From positions 9,978,001 to 10,042,000 of the forward strand of contig OY979717.1 in assembly GCA_963855995.1 (NCBI GenBank): a stretch of 64,000 nt of DNA, in the 5' to 3' direction. This stretch comes from Muricea muricata (lineage: Eukaryota; Cnidaria; Anthozoa; Malacalcyonacea; Plexauridae). Shown here in pieces: positions 1 to 15,959 of the stretch. The translations under genes and the position numbers were made by a program. Positions within the stretch are counted from its first letter, which is position 1. Every line of letters starts with the position of its first letter. The notes under the pieces are model-generated. The model worked only from the letters and a program-made list of their open reading frames with translations, had not been told where the DNA came from and ran no database searches.

Positions 1-27
1 CATTTAATCATGCAAAAAGCTACTTAC

Positions 28-5756
<5,729 letters not shown>

Positions 5757-5856
5757 CTAAAAGCATAGGATGAAATGAAATGAATACTTATAATTGCTAT
5801 TGCTGTTGGAAGGAAATTTTATCGGTACTTTAATAATTACTACATACTTTTCAATT

Positions 5857-7783
5857 GTGACTTAGCCTTTGAATTGTTTTTTGCTTCAGCTACTTGCGAA
5901 ATTGAAGCGTCAAAACCAACAAAAGATGACAATACCCACTGCGTGTTTTAGACAAAAAAATTTCAAAAAATTCATAATTAGCAAACCAAAAGAACTAGTC
6001 TATATACAAACAATAATCTCGATAAATATAACAATTATAATATTACTCATATAGTACTTTTTCACCCTTCTGTGAGTTGTCTGATTTTGGTTGCTTCGGC
6101 AGTTTGTCAGTTCTTAAACCTATTAAGTAAAATATTATTTATTAAATTGACGATTTTGCAAGGAATTAGCAAAGCGTCAAAAATACAGACAAAACTATAA
6201 GCACACCTGAGAAATGAGATATAACAATGCTTTATTGTATTTGCGAGCATTTGAAAAATAAAACATTGTGTTATAACTTTTGCGTTCAAAATATAATTAT
6301 ACTGTATGTGCAAGGCAAACTTTTCCAGGTATAATTACATACATATCAGGGCTGTCAATGGGGAGCGCGCGCGCGCGCCCACACGCGCCCAGAGTTAATT
6401 GGGCGCGCAATTGATAGCGCGCACAAATATCAAACATTGGAGCGAAGCTCTTAGTATTTTTAGAACCAGTTGAAAATAATGTTTTTAAAAACTTTGTCAA
6501 TTTATGTACATTATGCACTGTTAGGTAAAAAACCTAGCAAAGTTTATCTTCCATTTGCACAGGTTCGTTTATACTTGATAAGCACTGCATATTGGTAAAA
6601 AATGGAACATTTTGGGCAGACAACACCACATTAATTTTACAGCAGCTAAACTAAAAGTTTGTGAAGTAATAAGCACTTATTAATTAAAGTGTTTCATTTG
6701 TGACGAGGATTTCAATCAACAATGGCCACACCAGTTTTTATTTGATACGTAGTCGACAACCTGCATATGGATAAAAGCATCGACAAAAGGCTTTACAGTA
6801 CATCTACATTCGTCTAGATTAGACACTATCTCATATCTAAGTGTTATACGCTAGCTTCCGAAGACGATAAGGAATGCAGAAGCGCACGCAGCAGAAAAGA
6901 ACTGTCATCTGGAGTGATAGTGATTCTAATATCTAACAGTCTTCGCAATAGAAGTGTTTTCAAAAAAATCCATCAATTCATTTCCTCTAGTTGAGCAATT
7001 TATCTGATCATTCTTCCAAACTTTTGAAAAGTTCCTTAGTTAAAAGGTTCACAGAACAGAATGCTCAAAAGTAAGTCTCTACGTGTGTCAGTAATAATCC
7101 ATGATAACCAGTTGCAGGGACTGAAAACTATAAGCGAGGACGCGAGCGACGCTTGCAGGAAAATTTTGACTATGGCCTACACGTATATACAGCTATTTCA
7201 ATAAAGTTGTTCAGACTTGTTTTTCCAAGAGCATGTTAACCAGGTTATTACCGAACCTCATGTTTTCATCCTATGGAATTTCATTTTGCAGAATATTAAA
7301 TAATATCGAAAATAAGTGCTAAGTATTAAAAACATTAGGCACGAGTAGGCTTGTTGTCACCTGAAATACTGTACTTTGAATGGCTGAAGTTCGTTAAGCC
7401 TGATTCTAAGACTGATGAAGTGGATGCCTGGCTAGTGATAACATAACAACTTAGTGGAAAACAACATTCTTGTTGTCATGGGCTTATTACAATTTTTTTG
7501 AAAAATACAGTATGTCATATTAAGTACATTTGCAAAAGCTAAAACATGAGTAACTATCATCATTAATATTTGAACACTAGAATAACAAAATTTATCCCTA
7601 GCTTTATTTACCATTAGCTGGCCTTTTCATTTTCTCTGACCTATATTGACTGAAAAAAATTGATAGGATTGCTGCAAGGGCAAGTCATGAAATATAAGGT
7701 TTAGGGTTGGGTTCAGGGTTTGGTACATTTTAGCATTGAGGATTAGCATCAGTCAAATGGCAGTGCTAAATAGCCCTGTAGCC
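5857..7783. other. Intergenic region upstream of RAD17
   Basis: No convincing gene beyond possible 5' RAD17 exons. 6362-6430 is a short GC-rich patch with (GC)n and GGGCGCGC motifs, conspicuous in an AT-rich background, that could be part of a promoter region; this is not established. Confidence 0.5.
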
Positions 7784-9109
7784 TAGAGCTGTGCAAACGC
7801 GGGTTTTTTCACCTCCGACTCCAGCAAAAAAACTCCTGCTCCGGCAGAAAACTTTAAGCTTGGGTGCAAATTTGTCAAAATTGGAAATTTTTACAGTTTA
7901 AAGTGGAAACACCATCTTTGTTTTTTATTTAACACTTCGCACTCTTCACATTAACATTTTGTAATATGCATGATACACGGTATTATATTTGCAAAACGAG
8001 ACGCATTTTTTTTTCTGGAAAAACATACACTAGTTTAATAGTTAATAGTAATGTTTCAGTTATTCAAAAACACATATTTGACCTTTCATGTTGACAATTG
8101 TAAGCATAGCGTAGCAGCGTTCGATGAAATTTTCAGGTAAAGTTTTCAAGCGCTTTACCGTCTTGCGGACGTCGCACTTACAAAAATGACATAAAATACC
8201 ATAATTATAATTTGTATGTTTGTGGCAAACCGTATTAGGCTGTATTTACTTTTTCGTCGATGAAGTTAGTTTTTTCGTTGATCTATGATAGAAGTTTGCA
8301 GCACAAATAATAGTCAGGGAGTCAGAGGTAATTTTACCTACCTTCTGGAGGGACAAATCAATTTTGCTCTTAAATTGTCCGTTGGATGCCTAATATCGTT
8401 ATATGCCTAATTCTGAATGCTGTTTGGCCCGATTTATCTTGTGGGCTTCGATCAACACGTTTTTCTTCAGTTTTATTATAAAACTATCATGTTGTCAAAA
8501 ATAGTAAACTTTCAAATTCGCTCATTTGAAAAATAACTTGTATCATAAGAAAGCTTATAAAAAACAACATATAAGACATCATTAGGGGCACCCTTGTTTT
8601 TCAAGCCGTTTTTGAGTTATTGCTGCTTCAAAATGGGAAAGTGTCCTAAAATGGCGCTAATTTCCCGGGCACTAGTCGGAAAATAAGTTTTCAAACGCTC
8701 ATAACTCAACAAAAATGTGAAAAATAAAAGTATACCATAATAATGTGTTATACCGGGTATGTAATTATTTTTTTGATAACGTAAGTGGTTTTTCCTAGAA
8801 ATAAATCTGAAATTTCGCCTTTCCTAACAATGTAGTTTTATAGAAAATTTCGGGAAAAACGTGTTGGCTGGAGCCCACAAGAAATTTTATCGCGTTCAAA
8901 ATGCAGAAATATATTTCTTAGACCTAAAGGTACAATATAAACGTAAAATGAAGTTGTCCCTTGCTATGGTAAGTAAACATATATTTTTGTACCTCTGCCT
9001 CCCCGACTACAAGTGCTCCCAGAGTTTTACTGGAGGTGAACAAGCTCCAGCTCCGGCAAAATGGGGCAAAACTCCGGCTCCAGCCCTACGGCTCCGATGC
9101 ACAGCACTA
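7784..9109. mobile_element. hAT-like DNA transposon relic, about 1.33 kb
   Basis: The ends are TAGAGCTGTGCA (left) and TGCACAGCACTA (right), an imperfect terminal inverted repeat followed on both sides by subterminal CTCCGGC/GCCGGAG-type motifs. The 8-bp flanks CTGTAGCC (7776-7783) and CTGGAGCC (9110-9117) match at 7 of 8 positions, as expected for a hAT target duplication. No transposase is recognisable, so this is a non-autonomous or decayed copy. Confidence 0.68.
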
Positions 9110-9117
9110 CTGGAGCC

Positions 9118-10098
9118 ATATACCTAACCAACATATGGTATAGTACTCATGTAGACAAGTGATTTTTACAATTGAAAGTTTTTATACAAACTGGCCAGGT
9201 ATTCTATAATTATTACTTAGTTTGTACTGTCAAGTATCATTCTAAATAGTAGTATACACTAAATACTTTTTATACCTATAATCAACAACATTGGCTTCAG
9301 CATCAAAATCATAATTTCCTCTGTTCTTTTCACTCTGTTCAGTGTATAAAAAATAAAGTGAATAAAATTGTGTGTTGTTAAAGCTCATAGTCATACTGTA
9401 ATTGGATTATTTAATCACATCCAAACATTAACATTAAATAACCAAGCCCCTTGCCTATGAAATATATTTATATGACAAGTAATTAAAGGGCAGTGTCATC
9501 GTCTTCACATCCCTTCTACACATAACAAAAAAGCTTAACTGGTCAGTTTAAAACTGTCAGTAATTGCTCAGTCTCTATTAATGCTATTGAGTGAAGTCGT
9601 TTCGGCAGAGTTCGACATCGTACATAATTTTACAAGGTTTTTGACTCTCGAAACTCTAGGTCTTGAATATTTCAATTTAAATAAGTGAAATGCTAAAATT
9701 TATGGTTTATAATATTGTTTACAACAGATTTTCTCTGATCTAGTTTACTCATTCTGTTTTTGTTTTTAACAAAGATTGTGATGTTTACTATCATGTAACA
9801 AAAGCAACATGTCACCCTATTTTTAGGCAATTGACTGCCAGCTAGAATGGCAAGTTCAGCATTTCTATTAGCCAAAAAAAAAAGGCAATTTACTGGCCAA
9901 AACCTGCATAATAAGCATGTGTAATATGACATGCATGGCAAAAACAAACTTCAAAGGTTCCAACTTGAGTGGTTCTTCTGCTTATTTTCTATATTGTGTT
10001 ATGCATCATGTTATGGCCTTACAAAAATATTCTATGGTGAACCATGATTGTATCTCAATGTCCTAGATACTCTATATAATATATATATATATATATAT
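9118..10098. other. Non-coding stretch, nothing recognised
   Basis: AT-rich sequence with no supported reading frame, ending in a short (TA)n run at about 10077-10100. Confidence 0.5.
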
Positions 10099-10100
10099 AT

Positions 10101-10870
10101 GCTTTTTCATGCAATATTTGCCGAGATATCGAAGTTTGAATTTCAATATGCTTTTTGCAAAAGTGCACAAATTTGCTAAAAATGGCCTTAAAGTGCCTTA
10201 ATTAATGCTTATATTTTATCGTACGCACAGTGTTTAAATGAAGTTCAAATCGAAACATTAGACAGATAGATATTCTCTTTTATTTTTGTTCTACAAACTT
10301 TTGGGAAGCAATTATTAAAATTTAGAAAAACAACGCTGTTGTGGTTCTGGGTTTGTGGCTGGGCGCCCATCGCCATGCGCTGCGTATTTCCTGACATTCC
10401 TTGTGTTTATTTCCGAATTTAAGCTGACAATTGCTTCGTCTGATACTATTAACTGATCTAGGAAACAAGGGTTTTGCTCGACGGTATTTACAAATTGATT
10501 ACAGAATTTGGAACGTGCCGCATGATGGCCAACCCAACAATTTGAGACAGCTTTTGTTACCGAATTTTGTTAACAGCAATTGTTACCGAATGCGCCACAT
10601 CGACCAGCAAACAATCCAACGTTCTTTTGACTGCATGGTCACATGAGCAACACGTTGCATCAATAAAAGAGAACATGCTTTTGAAGGTGAATAGACGTTC
10701 AACTTTAGAAAACGAACGCGTAGTACTCCGTTGTTGTTTACATTATTACATATAAACATTTTTTCATATTTAAATTAATAGACCATATGTAGCTAATTTG
10801 TGGACTTTTCAAAAATGCATATTGAAATTGAAACTTCGATATCTTGGCGAATACTGCGTGAAAAAACATA
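10101..10870. mobile_element. Inverted-repeat element, about 770 bp, about 80-bp arms
   Basis: The left arm (10101-10180) and the reverse complement of the right arm (about 10795-10870) share long blocks, including GATATCGAAGTTT and AATTTCAATATGC. The left end abuts a (TA)n run and the right end is followed by CATA, so a TA target is possible. The interior has open frames of about 60-70 codons without recognisable similarity. Confidence 0.72.
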
Positions 10871-10971
10871 CCCAGCATATCAAATTTTTAGTTAAACATT
10901 AATGAAAGCGATAAGCATGGTTCCAGTGTGATAGACTTTATAGTTTCAACGTTATGCCTAGTGAAACAGGT

Positions 10972-10992
10972 TAACTTTTTTTTGCGCCACCC

Positions 10993-11054
<62 letters not shown>
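10972..11054. repeat. Mariner-type end fragment plus (TA)n microsatellite
   Basis: Read on the minus strand, the sequence beside the TA tract is CCGGGTGGCGCAAAAAAA, which resembles a Tc1/mariner terminus next to a TA target. Only one end was found. The (TA)n tract covers about 10995-11054. Confidence 0.55.
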
Positions 11055-11056
<2 letters not shown>

Positions 11057-11284
11057 CAGACTGGAAAATTTGAAAATTGCATGTCCAAGATTTATAAAAT
11101 TAAATAGATGATATGTAGAAGATATCAAAATTGTGTGAGGGAGATATTCCCTATGCTGACACTCTAAAGTGGAAAGTTTGTACTGCACAATGCAGATATA
11201 GGGGAGTTATTTTGATGCCTTCTATATATTTTCTATTAAATTTTGTAAATCTCAGCATGCAATTTTAAAACTTTCCAGTCTGGC
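11055..11284. mobile_element. Palindromic MITE, family member A
   Basis: Begins CCAGACTGGAAAATTTG and ends AAACTTTCCAGTCTGG, with TTGCATG / CATGCAA and AAGATTTATAAAAT / ATTTTGTAAATCT forming continued inverted arms. It shares its terminal motif with the element at 11557-11680. Confidence 0.7.
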
Positions 11285-11556
11285 TGACACTGGGGCACAG
11301 GGGACACCTTCCATTCTGTGGTGTATACTAAGGTGGAATCTGTGTACACCACACCGAAGATCTTCAGCGTAAAGATTGGAAATCCTTGGCATAGTGGCGT
11401 GAGATTGTTTATTTTCACGTCATATTATAAAGACAAAAAGGTATAGCTTGGTGCCATTTGTCACCTTGGCGTTAGGCTCAACAACAACTGGCGCATCTTT
11501 GGCGCGAGGTTCACATACATTCCACCCTGGGATGTATATAGGGCATGGACATATAA

Positions 11557-11680
11557 CCCAGTCTGGAAAATTTGTATTGTGCAACCAAGATCTCAGTTGT
11601 GCAGTTTTGATGTTCCCCATATATTTTACAGCAAATTTTTGAAATCTCAGGTGCACAATTTGCAAACTTTCCAGTCAGGC
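11557..11680. mobile_element. Palindromic MITE, family member B
   Basis: The ends CCCAGTCTGGAAAATTTG and CAAACTTTCCAGTCAGG are inverted, with inner arms TTGTGCA / TGCACAA. Direct repeats ATATAA flank it (11551-11556 and 11681-11686), a likely target duplication. Confidence 0.68.
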
Positions 11681-11689
11681 ATATAACCC

Positions 11690-12967
11690 ATATCATGATC
11701 GTCTGCCATCAGCCAACATGTATAAAGAAACCAAAAACTGTACTTTTTTACGTTTGTAATACCCAGAAGTGATGCGCACTGTCACTGCTCCTTTAATTAA
11801 TCAGGAAAAAACATTAAAAACTAGTAAAATTTAAAAGAACAGTTTTAAAATACAATTATAGTTTACCATAGTTTCAGCTCATCATCACTTTCCATAAACA
11901 AGCTAACTCTAATTAACAAATGTTTACTTCGCATTGTATTTGCATCATCTTGACACCAACAAGAGAACTATTCATAAAGTAATACGAACTTAAAATGAAG
12001 AAACCAACATTGTTTAAATTGAGGCAGCCATATTTGCAAGTCTGTTTGACAGAGGCAAGAGTACTTCATCTTATTGGATTATAACCGATTTTGTGCCTGG
12101 TACAATTTGTCCAATAGACGTTAAAAGCAGGGTTAGTAAATTACCTGGATAAATAAGCCAAATTTTTAACAATGGTTACTGTTTTCCTTTGTATTTGCCT
12201 TTTGTCCTCATTGTTATTTTGATGGTACTAATAACGGTTTGGCTTATTTATTCATAAAATCTATCAAACTTGGTTAGAAGTCCTTACGTCACCCCAGGGT
12301 TTAACAATGAATTGCAATGCAATGTGGGAAACATGTGGGAAACATTTATCATGTATTTATATGCATTAAAAACAGCGTGACGCAAGCACTTCTAAGGTAC
12401 CTTCTATTGGAGGAGGCATTAGGACCTCCAATAGCGTACATATTAAACATAGGTATGTTATTAACTCGTACGCGTGGTGTTATGCTGGTACAATCAAATA
12501 GGCAAGTAAAGTAGTAAACTATGATGAAAACTAATTAATAGTATCTATGCTAGCGCGAGATTGACCCGCTGTGGTGAAGCCATGCAAACTGAACGATAAT
12601 GGAAAATGTGTTGGGTACAAAAATGACGAAAAGTACACAATAAGCATTTTTAATCCTGTTTCCAACACAAAAAAGCTTACTGTATAATACTTACTAGACG
12701 ACTGCCTTCAACTAAGTTCATAATTCTGACTAAGTCCACAGCAGTTCTTTATGGCTATTTATTTTATTCAACTTCCCATTTAAAGTTTTGTAATAACGTC
12801 TTTATACTCTTCTTTAAATTGAAAACTATTTCATTATTGGCCGGTAAAAGGTCATAGACCCCATTAATTTAGGTGTTTATTGCTCGCTAAAACAGAGAGT
12901 CTAAACATTTCCTGCTTTTTTAGGACTTGGTTTAGGTCTGTAGTTTGAAGCGATCGTTTGCCCGTTG
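11690..12967. other. Non-coding stretch, nothing recognised
   Basis: No gene seen. It contains a short inverted pair, ATAAATAAGCCAAA near 12150 and TTTGGCTTATTTAT near 12240, which may be a small unclassified foldback element. The last 20 bp match the repeat family that borders the ATPase element. Confidence 0.45.
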
Positions 12968-12973
12968 TCACCC

Positions 12974-13293
12974 AAGTAGCACTGTTCGGTCCCTATGGCG
13001 GCAGAAGTAATTAGTATGCAAGATGGCGGCGCTCCGTTTGGGAACGGAAGTAATTAGTATGCAAGTATTGTTAGGGCCGGAAGTAATGAGCACGTCATGC
13101 GCTGACGTCATTACCAGTAATGTTACCGATAACGTTACCAGTAATGTTACCAGTAACGTTACCGGTAACGTGACCGATCAGATGGCGGCTAACGTCAGCA
13201 TGATAACGTTATGGCTTGTAGGGATATGCTTAATATGGTTGAGTAAACATATAAAAGAGAACTGTGTTTCCACATGTTTATTAAGATATAACC
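12974..13293 (+). repeat. Left terminal inverted repeat of the ATPase element
   Basis: Pairs with 15680-15959. The inner part (about 13107-13176) is a run of short iterated GTTACC/GGTAAC and GTAATGTTACC motifs, several self-complementary. Read leftward it supplies an AATAAA (complement at 13277-13282) about 65 bp after the stop of the minus-strand gene. Confidence 0.9.
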
Positions 13294-13345
13294 TTCTCAT
13301 TACAAGCATTTACTTAGGGCAATAGTTTATCTATAGTGTTTGGAT

Positions 13346-13822
13346 TCATTGTTCTGGAAAACATCCTTGACCTTCTAAAAGCCGTTTCAGCAAAAACTTT
13401 CTCTTCTTTACGGCTGCTGCTATAGCTTCATCCGGATCAAACATATTGTTGTTGACATAATCATCTCGGGTCACCATGATCTTTTTATGGATGGGATCTT
13501 TTTTCAGCGCTTTCATCCCTGCCAAGTTATTATCCATGTAGACATCGCTTAATTCATTTTGAAAAACAGGTAGAATTTTTTCAAAAGCTTCCTCTTTCGC
13601 TTCGCTTTCGTCAGGAACCTCCATGAGAAGCGCTTGCAAGATGTCGTCGTACTGATGAAAATCCTGGACCTTGGACGCCGCGTCGTTGATCAATGTAGAC
13701 CAGGGATCGATTTCCTCTTCAGAACTGTCTTCAGTTGTGATGCTGCTTTGTTCTCCTTCAGAACTGTTTTCATCACGCTCTTCTGTCGTAATGCTGTTAT
13801 CGTCTTCGGCATGAGTTGCCAT
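13346..13822 (-). CDS. Acidic 158-residue protein of the ATPase element, unknown function
   Basis: Intact minus-strand frame starting at the ATG at 13820-13822. The first 50 residues are rich in E, D, S and T with two related SSITTEE/SITTE segments; the middle begins DPWSTLINDAASK; the C-terminal part has VTRDDYVNNNMFDPDEA and then a basic stretch (VKKRKFLLKRLL). There is no signal peptide, membrane segment or recognised domain. It reads away from the element centre towards the left TIR and shares the divergent control region with the rightward genes. Its conserved-looking globular core suggests a real protein, possibly a DNA- or capsid-associated partner, but that is inference only. I do not recognise the family. 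Confidence 0.75.
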   Translation of the reverse strand: MATHAEDDNSITTEERDENSSEGEQSSITTEDSSEEEIDPWSTLINDAASKVQDFHQYDDILQALLMEVPDESEAKEEAFEKILPVFQNELSDVYMDNNLAGMKALKKDPIHKKIMVTRDDYVNNNMFDPDEAIAAAVKKRKFLLKRLLEGQGCFPEQ

Positions 13823-14007
13823 GGAACTTTCATTGTAGTCATCGCCTACGAGGCTTTCGCTGTATTGACTGTCAATTGTCTTACGAATGTCAGTGCAAAA
13901 TAAGCGAAGTCTCAGTTATGTTCGACTATTTATACACAACAACACATCCTAATAATTTTGGTAGGAGCATACAAACAAACCTATTTTGAGAGCTCTAGAG
14001 AACCGTA

Positions 14008-14062
14008 AGGGAACCCCTAGGCAACCTCCAGGCAACCCCGAGGGAACCCCCAGGCAACCCAG
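14008..14062. repeat. Short G/C-rich iterations in the divergent control region
   Basis: About five imperfect copies of an AGG(C/G)AACCCC-like motif (GGGAACCCC and GGCAACC forms) between the two divergent transcription units of the ATPase element. They could be protein-binding iterons; no function is shown. Confidence 0.6.
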
Positions 14063-14133
14063 GCTAGGAAGATCTACTTAAAAACACGGATATATATATA
14101 TGTTTATGAAGTGCTTACGTTTAAACTTTAATC

Positions 14134-14278
14134 CACGCTTGGCATAAAATGACGCGATATCGGCCAAGTTCGTCATTCATTTGATTCAGCGGTTGTCCGC
14201 AACAGTGTAGGAAAATTCAATATGGCGCATTTAATGAGTGGAAAAAAGAATGTTTTCGTACATTTTATGCCAAGCGTG
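14134..14278. promoter_or_regulatory. Perfect 18-bp inverted repeat upstream of the rightward genes
   Basis: CACGCTTGGCATAAAATG (about 14134-14151) is repeated as its exact reverse complement at about 14261-14278, ending some 20 bp before the zinc-finger start codon. The spacing of about 110 bp and position between divergent genes suggest an operator- or origin-like element, or an old foldback insertion. Confidence 0.6.
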
Positions 14279-14297
14279 ATCATTTGAGCTAGCAATC

Positions 14298-14619
14298 ATG
14301 CCGAGACGATTTCCTCGGACCTGTCCGGTTTGCGGACGCTCTCATTTGAAAAATCTCAGCACGCATTCTTTTAAAAGTGCACAAACTATCTTCCAAGGAG
14401 AGAAGGCCTTATCTCAAGCAAGCCCAGGTGTCATCATGGCAGCCCCCCGTCGAAAGGTCTCCGCATATGACCATGTCCTATATGAACGTTGAGAAGCCTG
14501 AACAAAAGCGTGTAAAACAAAGTGAACATTCGCCACCTGCAAAAAGACCAAGAACAGCAGCGCGTACGGCAGACATCTTTGGCAACCAAATCCTGTCTGG
14601 AATTCAACTTCCGCCATAA
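14298..14619 (+). pseudogene. Zinc-finger protein of the ATPase element (one frameshift)
   Basis: The first frame starts MPRRFPRTCPVCGRSHL and contains a C-x2-C pair and the first histidine of a short C2H2-like finger. After about residue 22 the second histidine and a basic, lysine- and proline-rich tail continue one frame over, from about 14370 to the stop at 14617-14619. A single-base indel near 14365-14375, close to an A run, accounts for the shift. The end overlaps the ATPase frame, which could be true gene overlap or the result of decay. It is probably a DNA-binding accessory protein; the family is not identified. Confidence 0.6.
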
Positions 14620-15660
14620 ATTCTCACTTTTGGTTGTTGGTCCCACACAAAGTGGAAAAACGTATTTTGTCCAACAAATTTTAAAACACATTATCGTATC
14701 GTGTATGAAGAGAAAAAGAGTATTTGCATTTATTGGTACTACAATAAATGGCAAGAAAGTTACGAAGAATTAAAAAAGTCTCTCGGAAAAAGCATCCGAT
14801 TTAAAAGAGGTGTACCCGAACTGTCTAAAGATCTGTGTGGAATCAATCCCCGATACAATAACATCATCATCCTAGACGATTTGATGGCTGAAGCGACAGA
14901 CAGTCCTGTGGTATCTCGGCTGTTTACCCAAGGCCGCCATCGGAACGCCAGTGTTATCCTGTTGCTGCAAAACATGTTTCCTAAGGGGAAATATAATACA
15001 GATATCAGCCGAAATGCCCAGTATTTGGCTCTCTTCCGAAGTTCTAGCGATCGGAAACAAATCGGAATTATTGTAGAACGCATGTTTGACAAGAATAGAG
15101 TGCACTTTATGAATGCTTATTACAAAGAGATCGAGAAACCGTATGGATACTTGTTGGTGGATAACAAGCCCGGCACACCACCCGATAATCAAAATCTTGC
15201 AGACCTATTTGAGGAATGCTATGCTTATCACTTTGGTGTAAACATTACTGAGCCTACACGTGTGGAAACCAAGCCTGTAAGCAAACACAGCACAACAACC
15301 AAAATCACCTCTTCAAGGAAGAAGCCTGTGCAAACCGTCACCTGGTCCAATGCAACTATTCCCGAATCCCGAGAGCAATATTACACCTCGGGAGCACCGG
15401 AGGTCCATAAGACTCACGAAGGATATGTTATCATCGAAATGTACAACACATCGTGTATTAAAAGTTATCAGCCTGTCCGTGGAGGTGTTGAGATCAATAG
15501 CGAAAATTATTGGCCAGTGAAATTAAAGCACCGGTCTGCAGGTCATACCAAATGGTTGAATTTACACAGCGATGAGCCTACCGTCCAATTCATTGTCAAA
15601 TTAAAGAAACCATGGAAAACACTAGGTACAGAGCCAAAGACAAACTATGGCCCTAAGTAA
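14522..15660 (+). pseudogene. Polinton/adintovirus-type packaging ATPase (FtsK/HerA, A32-like), frameshifted
   Basis: These ATPases pump DNA into capsids of Polintons/Mavericks and related viruses. The Walker A motif LLVVGPTQSGKT lies near 14629-14664 in one frame; the frame then changes near 14705-14720, beside an A run, and the remainder runs open from about 14715 to 15660. The downstream part shows the Walker B strand (NNIIILDDLM), then VSRLFTQGRHRN, the sensor-like LLLQNMFPKGKY and the family-typical KPYGYLLVDNKPGT. The C-terminal hundred or so residues beyond the ATPase core are an unrecognised extension. AATAAA at about 15690, in the right TIR, would serve as the polyadenylation signal. 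The one frameshift makes this copy inactive unless it is a sequence error. Confidence 0.82.
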
Positions 15661-15679
15661 ATGCCTGTAATAAGAACTA

Positions 15680-15959
15680 GGCTATATCTTAATAAAGATG
15701 TCGAAACACTGTTTCTGTTCTCTTTTATATGTTTACTCAACCATACTAGGCATAACGTTATCCCCATAAGCCATAACGGTATCATGCTGACGTTAGCCGC
15801 CATCTGATAGGTAACATTACCGGTAACGTTACTGGTAACGTTATCATGACGTCAGCGCATGACGTACTCATTACTTCCGGTCCCAACAATACCTGCATAC
15901 TAATTGCCATCTTGCATACTAATTACTTCCGCCGCCATAGAGACCGTACAGTACTACTT
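15680..15959 (-). repeat. Right terminal inverted repeat of the ATPase element
   Basis: Reverse complement of 12974-13293 with scattered mismatches. It shares TTGAGTAAACATATAAAAGA, the GGCGGCTAACGTCAGC block, the GTTACC iterations and the terminal GCGG / AATTAGTATGC motifs. It is shorter than the left copy by loss of a few of the iterations. Confidence 0.9.

Larger units (their letters stand above)
12974..15959. mobile_element. Compact TIR element with Polinton-type ATPase, about 2.99 kb
   Basis: Long terminal inverted repeats (about 12974-13293 and 15680-15959) start with AAGTAG and ACTGT, then TATGGCGGC and GAAGTAATTAGTATGC. Between them lie two divergent transcription units: an acidic protein leftward, and a zinc-finger protein plus a packaging-type ATPase rightward. 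No integrase, DNA polymerase B, protease or capsid gene is present, unlike 15-20-kb Polintons/Mavericks. The flanks match an uninterrupted relative elsewhere in the window (58443-58470, and inverted at about 21480-21510), proving insertion, but the target duplication is obscured by a run of C. Frameshifts in the rightward unit suggest an aged copy, or assembly errors in homopolymers. Confidence 0.85.

Noticed and set aside
6362..6430. CpG island or promoter
   Set aside because: Only about 70 bp and mainly simple GC repeats; insufficient evidence.
10431..10646. 71-codon frame inside the inverted-repeat element
   Set aside because: No recognisable motif and no support from the other strand, frame or copies.
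10888..11188. Frames rich in IY repeats (also 41551-41895)
   Set aside because: Translations of (TA)n microsatellites.
13023..13325. 100-codon frame with a possible membrane segment in the left TIR
   Set aside because: It is made of TIR sequence and iterated GTTACC motifs, is not preserved in the matching right TIR, and has no family resemblance.
14700..14720. Programmed ribosomal frameshift in the ATPase
   Set aside because: No slippery heptamer with a downstream structure was seen; a simple indel is more likely.
14434..15192. Minus-strand frames opposite the ATPase
   Set aside because: Shadows of the ATPase coding sequence; no motif of their own.
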